Shown: piece after piece, positions 15,559-23,837 of the stretch | Position numbering within the stretch: position 1 is the stretch's first letter | Layout of the letters: each line of letters opens with the position of its first letter | Assembly (NCBI GenBank): GCA_002791575.1 | Contig: PFXI01000040.1 | Location: forward strand, 1-35,104 | Source of the DNA: Zetaproteobacteria bacterium CG_4_9_14_3_um_filter_54_145 | Lineage (GTDB): Bacteria; Pseudomonadota; Zetaproteobacteria; Mariprofundales; Mariprofundaceae | Direction: 5' to 3' | DNA: 35,104 nt | Program-made: the position numbers and the translations under genes | The notes under the pieces: generated by a model | What the model was told of the DNA's origin: nothing | Database searches by the model: none | What the model saw: the letters and a program-made list of their open reading frames with translations, nothing else

Positions 15559-15569
15559 GCGTAAGCTGA
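15513..15569 (+). CDS. 18-residue leader peptide
   Basis: An ORF MMTKIDQSLPDQSFSCVS preceded by a strong AAGGAGG (15503-15509). Its stop (TGA 15567-15569) is two bases before the ATG of the next gene, which has no ribosome binding site of its own, so translation of the two is probably coupled. The single Cys and lack of repeated codons do not point to a classical amino acid attenuator. It may be a real small protein or only a regulatory uORF tied to the hairpin at 15507-15558. Confidence 0.55.
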   Translation: MMTKIDQSLPDQSFSCVS

Positions 15570-15571
15570 TC

Positions 15572-16024
15572 ATGCATCTGAGCAAGAGATATCGGCGCAG
15601 GCTTGCAATGCTGATGAGTCTGGGTTTTCTACTGCAGGTGTTTGCCATCAGCCCCTGCCAGATGGGGGTTGCTGAGGCGACTGTCTTCTCTGATCATCTA
15701 ATGCAGCATGGCAAACAGACGGAGCGAGGGTGCCTGCAAAACGGGGGTATGAATCAATCCCTGATGGATGACGCGCCTATGCCCGGTCATAGTCATGGCA
15801 CGACGCCATGTGTTCATTGCAGTCAACCGGACGAGCTTGTCTCATCTGCACAGCTATCGAACGTAGCGACCCCTGTCCTATCTTTGTCATCGTGCGGGTA
15901 TATGCCCGGTGTGATGCACATAGGGTCAGATCGTATAATCACATTCACAGCCTACGCGCCATCGCTGGAACCACCCGGCAACGTGCCGTTGATTTACAGA
16001 ACGACTCTGCGCCTGCGTATCTGA
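15572..16024 (+). CDS. Secreted or membrane-anchored His/Met/Cys-rich small protein
   Basis: A 150-residue protein with an arginine/lysine-rich start and a hydrophobic segment (about 12-27) typical of a signal peptide or anchor. It then has a stretch rich in possible copper ligands: MNQSLMDDAPMPGHSHG followed by CVHC near residues 80-84. The layout resembles the DUF2946/CopL group of small periplasmic metal-binding proteins linked to copper resistance, but the match is loose. It is the first full gene ahead of two cytochromes and copper NirK, so a role in copper handling for NirK is a reasonable inference. It lacks its own ribosome binding site and seems coupled to the leader ORF. Confidence 0.6.
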   Translation: MHLSKRYRRRLAMLMSLGFLLQVFAISPCQMGVAEATVFSDHLMQHGKQTERGCLQNGGMNQSLMDDAPMPGHSHGTTPCVHCSQPDELVSSAQLSNVATPVLSLSSCGYMPGVMHIGSDRIITFTAYAPSLEPPGNVPLIYRTTLRLRI

Positions 16025-16121
16025 CAGTTTCCTGCCAGCACGTTCTGTTGCTGAGCACTTGATCACTCAGTAAGCCCCGGCCCCTGATAAACCCCATCAC
16101 CGTTATGAACTGGAGTCACCC

Positions 16122-16826
16122 ATGAAAAGATTACTTATGCCTGCATTTCTATGCTCGCTCGCTGCAATAATGACACCTTCGATTGCATCAGCCGATGCGG
16201 ATGGCTCTGCTATTTTGCAGCAGCAGTGTGTCTCCTGCCATAGCATCACAGGGCCAGCAGCACCCACTCTTACTGCGTTATGGCAGAAAAAGGGGCCGGA
16301 CCTGTTTTATGCAGGCAATAAATATCGAAGTGACTGGCTCGAGACGTGGCTGCAAAAGCCGAAACGCATTCGCCCGGCAGGTATGTTCTATATGGATCAT
16401 ATCAAGCCGGGAGAAAAACGGGATATGGTTGATGAAAGCACACTCAAGGAACATGTAAAGCTCACTGCAGCTGATGCAAAGGCTGTCGTTTTAGCGCTTT
16501 CCGCGATGAAAACCAACAGTGCATTGATCAAGGCAGAAAAACACGATGCCTCCATAGCGCCCGGTCCGCTGGGTGAAATGATGTTCGATAAAATCTACGG
16601 CTGCATGGCTTGTCACCAGATTGAACCGGGCTACGGCGGGGTAACGGGACCCGAGATGTATACGGCAGGCAAACGTCTGACGCCTGAGTTCATGCTCAGT
16701 TATATCCGTAGCCCGCAGGCATGGGATCCGAAAATATGGATGCCGAACAAACATGTGCCGGATGCAAATATGCAAAAACTGGTCAATTACACGATTCATT
16801 TGTCAAAGGAGAACTTCGATGAGTAA
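16122..16826 (+). CDS. Periplasmic di-heme cytochrome c
   Basis: A 234-residue secreted protein with a signal peptide (about 1-23, ending IASA) and two class I-like heme sites, CVSCH at 36-40 and CMACH at 161-165. The two halves look like a duplication: each heme site is followed by a Gly-Pro segment and an RSDWLETWL/FMLSYIRSP helix and then a distal Met (GMFYM, WMPN). Such di-heme proteins pass electrons between the quinol oxidising chain and periplasmic reductases. GGAG sits eight bases before ATG. The stop overlaps the next cytochrome start by eight bases and NirK follows, so it is a likely electron donor in nitrite reduction. Confidence 0.9.
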   Translation: MKRLLMPAFLCSLAAIMTPSIASADADGSAILQQQCVSCHSITGPAAPTLTALWQKKGPDLFYAGNKYRSDWLETWLQKPKRIRPAGMFYMDHIKPGEKRDMVDESTLKEHVKLTAADAKAVVLALSAMKTNSALIKAEKHDASIAPGPLGEMMFDKIYGCMACHQIEPGYGGVTGPEMYTAGKRLTPEFMLSYIRSPQAWDPKIWMPNKHVPDANMQKLVNYTIHLSKENFDE

Positions 16827-17172
16827 AACAACGCTGATGATTGTGTGTTCGTTGTTTCTGTTGCCTGTGACATCCATGGCTGAGTCTGCAGCAGATAATT
16901 ACAGGACATATTGTATGCAGTGCCATGGCATGCAAGGCAATGGCATGGGGGCAAACATACAGGATATGTCCGTGCAGCCGCGTGACCATACCGATGCCAA
17001 GTCGATGGGGGCCCGTACCGATGCCGAACTGTTCAAGGTGATCAAAGAGGGGGGGCTTGCCATTAATAAGTCTGCCTTGATGCCCCCATGGGATAGCACC
17101 TTCACCGATAATGAGATCAATGATCTCGTTAAATACCTGCGCACGATGTGTAAATGCAAACAGCCAGGTTAA
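16819..17172 (+). CDS. Small periplasmic cytochrome c
   Basis: A 117-residue class I mono-heme cytochrome c with a signal peptide (about 1-21) and the heme site CMQCH at 32-36. It has the sixth ligand candidate Met in the SALMPPWDSTF loop and a final helix EINDLVKYLRTM, all typical. It ends with an unusual CKCKQPG tail carrying two extra cysteines. The ATG at 16819 follows AAAGGAG (16805-16811); the frame is open further upstream but that would lose the signal peptide. It probably hands electrons to NirK. Confidence 0.92.
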   Translation: MSKTTLMIVCSLFLLPVTSMAESAADNYRTYCMQCHGMQGNGMGANIQDMSVQPRDHTDAKSMGARTDAELFKVIKEGGLAINKSALMPPWDSTFTDNEINDLVKYLRTMCKCKQPG

Positions 17173-17200
17173 CGATGCTCCGAGATAAAAAGGAGCATCG
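17173..17200 (+). other. Intercistronic hairpin before nirK
   Basis: CGATGCTCC (17173-17181) and GGAGCATCG (17192-17200) form a perfect 9-bp stem with a 10-base loop right after the cytochrome stop. Only As follow, so it is not a terminator; it may stabilise or process the nirK message. The remaining gap to nirK holds the GGAGGAG ribosome binding site. Confidence 0.55.
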
Positions 17201-17295
17201 GAAAAAGCTGCACAGGAGTGCAGTCAGACGAATGTTGTGAAACATATATTCGTATTGCCCATGGACGGGCCTTTAAAAAAATGGAGGAGAAAACT

Positions 17296-18249
17296 ATGAA
17301 GTTATTAAAAACAGGTGTGCTTTCATTCGCAGCCGTAGCCATGATTGCAGGTGCAGCTATTCCTGCAGCAGTGGCCAAAACTGTCAAAGTCACGATGACA
17401 GCCATGGAAACCGAAGTGGTGATCAACAACAGTGGTGATAAGTATCCGGCATGGACCTTTGATGGTGCCATTCCGGGTAAAGTCGTGCGTGTCACTGAAG
17501 GGGATACAGTCGATTTCACACTAATTAATCCGAAGACAAACAAGAACTCTCATTCGATGGATTTTCACGCAGCTGAAGTACATGTGCTGGAAGAGTTTGC
17601 TCCGGTCAAACCCGGTAGCAGTAAACATTTTACATTCGAGGCCAAGCGGGCAGGTATTTACATGTACCACTGCGGTGCCAGCGCCATGGTTGAGCACATT
17701 GCTCGTGGTATGTACGGTGTGATTCTTGTTGATCCGAAGAAATACACCAAAGTGTTTCCTAAACCTGATCGTGAATATGTTTTGATTCAGTCTCAGCTCT
17801 TTCCTGCCGGCAGTACCGTGGCCGAACTGCTGGAAAACAAAGGCTGGACCAATGCGCTGATAAACGGCAAACCATTCAACTACGATCCGGTCCATGATCC
17901 AAAAGCTTCCGGCACGATGTTGCAATCCAAGCCCGGTGAGCGCGTTCGCATCTATTACGTGAATGCCAACATCAATATGCCGATTGCAGCACATCCGATT
18001 GCCGGTATCTGGGACCGCGTTTATCCAAATGGCAGTCCGAAGAATGTACTGTATGATATGCAGACATATGGCCTGCCTGTCGCATCAGCTTCAGCCATGG
18101 ATATCGTCTCTCCGGTTGGCAAAACAACAGCTAATGCGATTGTTGATCATACCATGAGCGCAGCGCTGCGTGGCGCTATCACGGTTCTGATTAACAGTCC
18201 GGATGCACCGGACACGGCGGGTAAAGGCGACAATATCCTGCCGCGCTAA
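17296..18249 (+). CDS. nirK: Copper-containing nitrite reductase (NO-forming)
   Basis: A 317-residue two-cupredoxin protein with a signal peptide (cleavage about AVA-K at 27/28). All copper ligands of NirK can be placed. Type 1 copper: H86, C126, H134 and M139. Type 2 copper: H91, H125 and H285. The catalytic residues D89 and H233 match Asp98 and His255 of the classic enzymes, and I235 sits at the substrate-pocket Ile. Spacing agrees to within one residue. It reduces nitrite to nitric oxide in the periplasm. The HCGASAMVEH form of the type 1 loop differs from the common HCAPPGMVPWH and recalls the variant class seen in nitrifiers and iron oxidisers. ATG 17296 follows GGAGGAG. It is the last gene before a strong terminator. 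Confidence 0.92.
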   Translation: MKLLKTGVLSFAAVAMIAGAAIPAAVAKTVKVTMTAMETEVVINNSGDKYPAWTFDGAIPGKVVRVTEGDTVDFTLINPKTNKNSHSMDFHAAEVHVLEEFAPVKPGSSKHFTFEAKRAGIYMYHCGASAMVEHIARGMYGVILVDPKKYTKVFPKPDREYVLIQSQLFPAGSTVAELLENKGWTNALINGKPFNYDPVHDPKASGTMLQSKPGERVRIYYVNANINMPIAAHPIAGIWDRVYPNGSPKNVLYDMQTYGLPVASASAMDIVSPVGKTTANAIVDHTMSAALRGAITVLINSPDAPDTAGKGDNILPR

Positions 18250-18270
18250 TAAATCGTTTCATATCAGAGT

Positions 18271-18300
18271 AAAAGGAGGGGCACTGCCCCTCCTTTTTTT
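18271..18300. terminator. Strong bidirectional terminator after nirK
   Basis: AAAAGGAGGGGC and GCCCCTCCTTTT form a 12-bp stem with a three-base loop, followed by further Ts on the + strand; on the opposite strand the stem also ends in TTTTA. It separates the nirK unit from the convergent block that ends at 18401. Confidence 0.92.
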
Positions 18301-18400
18301 GTGCGCCCGATGATTCAGAGGATGGCTTAAAGATTGATGTAGTCAGAGCGTGAGTCAGACCTGAATGATTCGTGTTATCTGTTTGTGTCAATCGTCCGCA

Positions 18401-19525
18401 CTATGGGGTATTGCAACAGTGCGGCATGCTGCGTTTGAGACGGGCAACGACATGTTGCTGATGCGAGGGGCTGAAGTCGCGCAGTCCCCGGAACAGCTCG
18501 GAGAAGATGACCTTGCCAGAGAAGAGTAGTGGCACCGCAGCGATCAAGCCGGTAAAACCGAAGTAATATCCGCCCAGAGATACGCTGAGCATGACGGTTA
18601 CCGGATGCAGGTTGGCGGATTTAGCAATCACACGGGGCAAAATATAGGCGGTATCGACGATCTGGGCGGCGAAGACAACGGCCAGGGCCAGAATCATCGA
18701 GGTCAGATCCGGGTCATCCGAGAGCAGTACAACCAGCAGAGGCGGTATTTTCGCCAGCGCAATGCCGAATATCGGAATCAGGTTGAGCAGGCCGGTCAGT
18801 ATGCCGAGTAGCGGGGCGAAATCGATGCCGGCAAGCCAGAAGCCGGTTGTGCAGATCAGTGTGACGTTAACCATCTGGATGGTGATGCCCCTGAGATAGC
18901 GGTGAAGCTGTGAGGCGGCGGCATTGTAGATCATCCAGCCCAGTTCGAAATAACGGTTGGGTAGCAGTTGCATAGCCTGATTGCGTAGTGAACGGAAGTC
19001 GCGTAGCAGGAAAAAAGTGATCAGTGGTACCAGAAATAATGAAAAAGCGACGTCATCAAAGTAGGATGAAACGGTTGATTGCATACCATCCAGTGTGGTG
19101 CTGACACTGCCTACCAGTTGCTGTGTCATCTCTACGGGATTAAAGCTGATATCCAGGTAGTGGCTGGTAAGGCCATTGATCTGTTGCAACAGATGGGTCA
19201 ATCGGGAATCAATGCTACCGGTACGTGTAGATAGCTGATCCAGCTGGGCGGCAATCAGCGGGTAGAGCAGAGCACCGGTCAGCAGTACAACAATGACAAT
19301 GACCGTCATCACCATCATCACGGATTGAGTCGGGGATACGCCCCTTCGTATCAGATAGCCGGTTGTAGGGAACATCGCGGCATAGAGCAGTGTGGCAACC
19401 ATCAGTGTAAACAGCAGCGGGTAAAATACCGTGGCGGTTAACATGAGTGCAGCGACAGCGGTGAAGAATATAACAGATGCCTGCAATAGCGGGTGGTTGG
19501 TCAGGCGGGAGCTCGGCTCACTCAC
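18401..19525 (-). CDS. AI-2E family (PerM/YdiK type) membrane transporter
   Basis: A 374-residue polytopic membrane protein of the AI-2E/UPF0118 family. Hydrophobic pairs lie at about 15-55 and 65-92, a soluble loop with helices at 95-155, then five more membrane segments, with the family-like GLLNLIPIFG and VDTAYILPRVIAKSANLHPVTVMLSVSLGGYYFG stretches. Members have been tied to autoinducer-2 export, Na+/H+ exchange or permease roles, so the substrate cannot be named. The GTG start overlaps the stop of the upstream cNMP-binding protein (GTGA), so the two are translationally coupled. Confidence 0.88.
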   Translation of the reverse strand: MSEPSSRLTNHPLLQASVIFFTAVAALMLTATVFYPLLFTLMVATLLYAAMFPTTGYLIRRGVSPTQSVMMVMTVIVIVVLLTGALLYPLIAAQLDQLSTRTGSIDSRLTHLLQQINGLTSHYLDISFNPVEMTQQLVGSVSTTLDGMQSTVSSYFDDVAFSLFLVPLITFFLLRDFRSLRNQAMQLLPNRYFELGWMIYNAAASQLHRYLRGITIQMVNVTLICTTGFWLAGIDFAPLLGILTGLLNLIPIFGIALAKIPPLLVVLLSDDPDLTSMILALAVVFAAQIVDTAYILPRVIAKSANLHPVTVMLSVSLGGYYFGFTGLIAAVPLLFSGKVIFSELFRGLRDFSPSHQQHVVARLKRSMPHCCNTP

Positions 19526-20040
19526 AGAACATCGCCGGCGGCTTCCATCATTTCCAGGTTTCTCTCCATCAGGCGCTCAGCAAGCATGGTGGAGAGATTG
19601 ATCAGAAAGCGGGATGCCTCCCTTGGCCTGCGCTCGATCCACTCATCGAGATCTGAGCGCAGGAAGAAGACCAGTCGACAATCCTCTGCGGCAATGGCCT
19701 GTGCCGTGCGTGGCAGTGCGGTGGCCAGTGCCACTTCACCGAAAATGTCTCCCTGATGCAGGCGGGTCAGCTCTACCGTATCGGCCATGATCAGTACCTC
19801 GCCGGAGAGGATAAGCATGGCACTGGCGCCGGCATGGGCCATTTCGAAAATCACCTCATCGCGCTGATAATCCCGCGGATGCATATGAGAAACAATATGC
19901 TGGATTGAGCGCTCTGCAATGCCCTCAAACAGACAGTGCTCCAGACAGAGACGGGTAGCCTCTTCAACCCATTCAGGTCTCTTTCTGAAGGGGCGACTCC
20001 AGATGCGGTTCAGCCGGGTATCATCGATATCGTTATGCAT
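19522..20040 (-). CDS. Cyclic nucleotide-binding domain protein
   Basis: A 172-residue protein consisting of one cNMP-binding (CRP-type) beta-roll: YQRDEVIFEMAHAGASAMLILSGEVLI, then HQGDIFGEVAL and LPRTAQAIAAEDCRLVFFLRSDLDEWI. It ends in a helical tail and has no DNA-binding helix-turn-helix. The phosphate-binding cassette (GEVALATALPRTAQA) has the conserved Glu and Arg, so cyclic nucleotide binding is possible. Because its stop overlaps the transporter start it may be a regulatory partner of that transporter, which is inference. It follows cysM closely on the same strand. Confidence 0.85.
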   Translation of the reverse strand: MHNDIDDTRLNRIWSRPFRKRPEWVEEATRLCLEHCLFEGIAERSIQHIVSHMHPRDYQRDEVIFEMAHAGASAMLILSGEVLIMADTVELTRLHQGDIFGEVALATALPRTAQAIAAEDCRLVFFLRSDLDEWIERRPREASRFLINLSTMLAERLMERNLEMMEAAGDVL

Positions 20041-20045
20041 GGTGC

Positions 20046-20987
20046 TTAAATGCCTTCACCAAAGCTGACCCGGTCACTGCCGGCAAAGACCGGGGTGCTG
20101 AGGTATTTCTCACCGCCATCAGGGAAGATAATGATAATTTCACCGGGCTGACCGGCTGCGGCCAGACGCTCGCCTACAATCAGAGCTGCGGCCAGTGCAC
20201 AGCCGCATGACAGACCGGAGAGTATACCCTCTTCCAGCGCCAGCCGCTGGGTGAGGTCGTATGCGGCATCGGTACTGATGCCGAGCAGTTCATCATAAAC
20301 GGAGGGGTCATAAATGCCCGGCACAATGCCGGAATCGATATGCTTGAGCCCTTCAATGCCGTGGAATGGGGAATCGGGCTCGGCAGCGATGATCTGTACC
20401 GCCGGATTCATGCGTTTGAGATAGCGGCCTGTGCCAACCAGTGTGCCGGAGGTGCCGAGGGAGGCTATAAAATGGGTCAGCTTTCCGCCAGTGTCGCGCC
20501 AGATCTCGGGCCCGGTTGACTCCTCATGTGCACGCGGATTGGATGGATTGTTGTACTGATCCGGTTTGAAATAACGCTCGGGACAATCATCATACAGGCG
20601 TCGAGCCTCGACAATCGCGCCGTCAGAACCCTCCAGCGGGTCGGAAAAAATAAGATCGGCACCGAAAGCACGGCAGATACGCTTGCGTTCATCCGAGACG
20701 TTGCCCGGCATCACCAGTCGAACCCGAAACCCCATGGCGGCACCAATCATCGCCAGAGCAATACCGGTATTGCCGGAAGTGGAATCGAGAATAACTTTGT
20801 CTTTGTTGAGCAACCCTTTGGCAATGCCTTCCCTGATCATCCACATGGCCGGTCGATCTTTCACCGAGCCGCCGGGATTGAAACGCTCCAGTTTGGCCAG
20901 GATACGGATGTTATCGGGCAGATGGCTGGTGATATGTTGAATCTGCACCAGTGGTGTATTGCCAATTAAATCGAGAATCGCGGTCAC
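20046..20987 (-). CDS. cysM: Cysteine synthase B (CysM-type)
   Basis: A 313-residue PLP enzyme of the cysteine synthase family with K43 in [37 protein letters not shown] and a conserved DGGEKYLST near the end. It is closer to CysM than to the CysK at 5255. The segment from THFIASLGTSGTLVGTG to GLKHIDSGIVPGIYDP follows the mycobacterial CysM pattern, an enzyme that uses O-phosphoserine and a thiocarboxylated carrier (CysO). Classical CysM uses O-acetylserine with sulfide or thiosulfate, and I cannot decide between them. A GTG start with AAAGGTGATG ahead of it fits the family N-terminus. It lies between gluQ and the cNMP-binding gene. Confidence 0.9.
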   Translation of the reverse strand: MTAILDLIGNTPLVQIQHITSHLPDNIRILAKLERFNPGGSVKDRPAMWMIREGIAKGLLNKDKVILDSTSGNTGIALAMIGAAMGFRVRLVMPGNVSDERKRICRAFGADLIFSDPLEGSDGAIVEARRLYDDCPERYFKPDQYNNPSNPRAHEESTGPEIWRDTGGKLTHFIASLGTSGTLVGTGRYLKRMNPAVQIIAAEPDSPFHGIEGLKHIDSGIVPGIYDPSVYDELLGISTDAAYDLTQRLALEEGILSGLSCGCALAAALIVGERLAAAGQPGEIIIIFPDGGEKYLSTPVFAGSDRVSFGEGI

Positions 20988-21005
20988 TTCATCACCTTTG
21001 GATAT

Positions 21006-21908
21006 TCATTTTTCGCCTAGGCTGGCCAGTATAGCCGCTTGATCACTATCTATAAATGGCCAGACATGTTGGCACTCATGCAGGAGGTAGTGGCGCAATC
21101 GCTCAGGGTTTACACCTGTTTCGCGCAGGTTGCGCAGTGTGCTGGAGCCGATTCGTTTGGCAAGCCTTTCTCCGGTCGGTGTTTTCAGCAGCGGATGGTG
21201 GAGGTAAGCCGGTTCAGGCAAGCCTAATAGTGTTTGTAGCAGCCTGTGGATGCCGGTACTGCTTTGCAGATCTTCACCGCGAATGACATGCGTGACCCCC
21301 TGTGCCGCATCATCGACGACTACGGCCAGGTGGTAGCTGTATGCAATGTCCTTGCGTCCGATAATTACATCATGGGTAAGGCCCGCAGGGTGTAGCAGGC
21401 CATTGATGTCGTGCCAGCCGGGAGCTATGCCGATCCGGGCAACGGCCTTGCCGACATCCAGTCGCCAGGCAAAGGGCTCGCGGCCCATTCTCTTCTCCTG
21501 TTCAGCGAGAGCGATCTGCCGGCAGGTGCCTGGATAGTATGATGCTGCATCCTCGCTGTGCGGGGCTAGCCCGATGCTGTCCAGTTCCGCCCGGATGGCT
21601 TTGCGGGTGCAGAAGCAGGGGTATATGAACCCTGTCTCTCTTAGCATCTCGATAGCCTGTTGATATGCCTGTGTGTGCTCACTTTGTTTACGTACAGGCT
21701 CTTCCCATTTCAGACCTAGCCAGTGCAGGTCTTCGAGTATGGCATCGGCGAAATGGGGCAGACAACGGGTATGGTCGATATCTTCAATGCGCAGCAGTAG
21801 CCGGGCATGGTGCTCGCTGGCCCAGTGAGCGCAATAGAGCGCGGCAAATGCATTGCCAGCATGCAGCAGTCCGGTCGGACTGGGAGCGAAGCGCGTAATC
21901 GGGTGCAT
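21006..21908 (-). CDS. gluQ: Glutamyl-Q tRNA(Asp) synthetase
   Basis: A 300-residue truncated glutamyl-tRNA synthetase homologue that attaches glutamate to the queuosine base of tRNA(Asp). Seen: RFAPSPTGLLHAGN with the HIGH-like HAGN at 16-19, RIEDIDHTRC, the zinc site PCFC plus Tyr and the Cys of YPGTC, HDVIIGRKDIAYSYHLAVVVDD, THVIRGEDLQSST and a KMSKS-like RLAKRIGSS. It lacks the anticodon-binding domain, and its length is normal for GluQ. It lies between the antiporter gene and cysM on the same strand. Confidence 0.94.
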   Translation of the reverse strand: MHPITRFAPSPTGLLHAGNAFAALYCAHWASEHHARLLLRIEDIDHTRCLPHFADAILEDLHWLGLKWEEPVRKQSEHTQAYQQAIEMLRETGFIYPCFCTRKAIRAELDSIGLAPHSEDAASYYPGTCRQIALAEQEKRMGREPFAWRLDVGKAVARIGIAPGWHDINGLLHPAGLTHDVIIGRKDIAYSYHLAVVVDDAAQGVTHVIRGEDLQSSTGIHRLLQTLLGLPEPAYLHHPLLKTPTGERLAKRIGSSTLRNLRETGVNPERLRHYLLHECQHVWPFIDSDQAAILASLGEK

Positions 21909-21920
21909 GGCGGGGCTGAG

Positions 21921-23813
21921 TCAGGCGGTCCGCTGGGGGTTGACTACTGCAGGCAGAACCAGTGGTTGCCCCTCCTGAATGCGTTCGGGTCGCATCAGCA
22001 TTTTTATTTCATCATCGGCGGCAAAGATAAGTTCGTCATGTGGAATCAGCGTGTGCCCGTTGCGGATCACGGCGATCGGTTGTACGCCATGCTGGATACG
22101 GGCATCGGCCATCCTGCTGCCCACCAGCGGTGATTCCGCTTCAATAACGCGCGATTCATAGGTCAGGCGTTTGCGGTAGGCCTGATCGTTCCAGTAGGTG
22201 AAGTTATAAGGCTTGGCGAATAGTCGCTTGGTCTGTAACTGATGAATCATGCTCGCATGTTTCTGTTCATCATCTTCCTGCAAGGCAATATATATCTCCG
22301 GAATATGGAATTGTTCATGTGCCAGGCGGGCGATCAGCAGGTTATGGTCGGATGAGCCGGTCATGATGATCGCACTGCCGATCTCCTCGGCATGGACAAT
22401 CTCCCAGTACAACGGATCCAGCGCATTGCCGCAAACGGCATGGTAACCCGAGCGTTTCATTGTGCTGATGACTTCGCTGTTCAGATCGAGAAAACGCACT
22501 TCCCTATCTTCACTCAGAGACCTGCCAACTTCGGCACCCACCTGTCCGCCACCGATGACCAGCACCGAACGATCATTGCCGCCCTCGATGCGGAGCCATG
22601 TTTTTAACGGGCTGGCAAGCAGGCTGTAGACCAGTATCGATACGATAATAATGATATAGACCATTGCCAGCAGCATATCACTCTGGGGGTGGCCGTTTTC
22701 CTGCAGGATCAACACAAACAGTGAGGTAATGGCGGCTGCTACGACACCGCGTGGGGCCATGCCGGCAAGATAGGCCCCTTCATTCAGAGTCAGGCGGCTG
22801 CCCAGAGTGGAGAGCAGGATGATCAGCGGTCGTACAAGCAGGGCCAGGATGGTGAATACCGCCAGTCCGGGCCACAGGTATACCTGCATCACCGTGAGGT
22901 TAATTTGAGAGGCAAGCAGCACAAAGAGTACCGAAATCAGCAGCATGGAGAGGCTGCCCTTGAAGTGTTTCAGACGCTGGATGTCCGGCACATCCATACG
23001 CTGGATCGTGGCGCCCATCATCAGCATGGTCAGCAGGCCGGCCTGTGAGCTGATGGTGTCGGCCAGGATGAACATGCCCCAGGCGCAGGTCAGGGTCAGT
23101 ATGGTTCTGACTTCGAAATCCCTGACCCAGGAACTGGTCAGCCCCCAGGCCAGCAGGCGACCGCCGGCAAGCCCCAGAGTGATGCCGATAGCAACCTTGT
23201 AAAACAGGGCCTCGGCGATATCCATACCGGAGAGATTCAGGGTCAGTGCTACCTGTAGAAATACGATAGCCAGAATAGCGCCGATGACATCGATCAACAT
23301 GGCTTCGGCAGTCAGCACATGCGAGATATTGCGACCCAGTCGCATCTGGCGAACGATGGGCATGATTACTGTGGGGCCGCCGACAGCAACCAGTGCGCCG
23401 AACAACAGTGTCAGTGACCAGTCCATGCCGACAATCAGATTGGCGGCAGCTCCGCCAATCAGGATGGTCAACAGCGGGCCCAGTATCACAATCCGTCCGA
23501 CCACCCAGCCATTTTCGCGCAGCGCCTTCAGATTCAGGTTGAGCCCGCCTTCAAACAGAATAATGGCCAACCCCAGTTCGATCAGCGTATGCATGGCGGG
23601 TTCTATGGTTTCTATGCGCAGAATATGCAGGCCGAAGGGGCCGAGCGCCATGCCGGCCAGCAGCCACAACAGGATGGGCGGAAAGCGGAATCGGCCTGCC
23701 ACAATCTGGGCCACGGTCGCAATGACGACGGCAATGACGAAGGTATTGGTTGGTGTGTCTGTAAACATTGCGGTCAGCATGCCGCCAGCCCCGCGTTGCG
23801 GCAAGCGCGACAT
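21921..23813 (-). CDS. Monovalent cation:proton antiporter with TrkA domains
   Basis: A protein of up to 630 residues with about 12 membrane segments in the first 400. These include FEGGLNLNLKALREN, GPTVIMPIVRQM and LAGMAPRGVVAAAI, marks of the CPA1/NhaP-like exchangers. A cytosolic TrkA-N (RCK) domain at about 410-525 has a nucleotide loop GGGQVGAEVG, and a TrkA-C domain follows at about 545-615. It should exchange Na+ or K+ for protons under nucleotide control. The start is uncertain: ATG 23813 gives the full frame, while ATGs at 23780 or 23768 give a cleaner family N-terminus (MFTDTPTNTF). It lies between the TPR gene and gluQ. Confidence 0.88.
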   Translation of the reverse strand: MSRLPQRGAGGMLTAMFTDTPTNTFVIAVVIATVAQIVAGRFRFPPILLWLLAGMALGPFGLHILRIETIEPAMHTLIELGLAIILFEGGLNLNLKALRENGWVVGRIVILGPLLTILIGGAAANLIVGMDWSLTLLFGALVAVGGPTVIMPIVRQMRLGRNISHVLTAEAMLIDVIGAILAIVFLQVALTLNLSGMDIAEALFYKVAIGITLGLAGGRLLAWGLTSSWVRDFEVRTILTLTCAWGMFILADTISSQAGLLTMLMMGATIQRMDVPDIQRLKHFKGSLSMLLISVLFVLLASQINLTVMQVYLWPGLAVFTILALLVRPLIILLSTLGSRLTLNEGAYLAGMAPRGVVAAAITSLFVLILQENGHPQSDMLLAMVYIIIIVSILVYSLLASPLKTWLRIEGGNDRSVLVIGGGQVGAEVGRSLSEDREVRFLDLNSEVISTMKRSGYHAVCGNALDPLYWEIVHAEEIGSAIIMTGSSDHNLLIARLAHEQFHIPEIYIALQEDDEQKHASMIHQLQTKRLFAKPYNFTYWNDQAYRKRLTYESRVIEAESPLVGSRMADARIQHGVQPIAVIRNGHTLIPHDELIFAADDEIKMLMRPERIQEGQPLVLPAVVNPQRTA

Positions 23814-23837
23814 GGATGGCGCCGCGCCAGACTATGA

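Noticed and set aside
17173-17200. Intrinsic terminator between the cytochrome and nirK
   Set aside because: The stem is perfect but is followed by As, not Ts, so it is listed only as an intercistronic hairpin.
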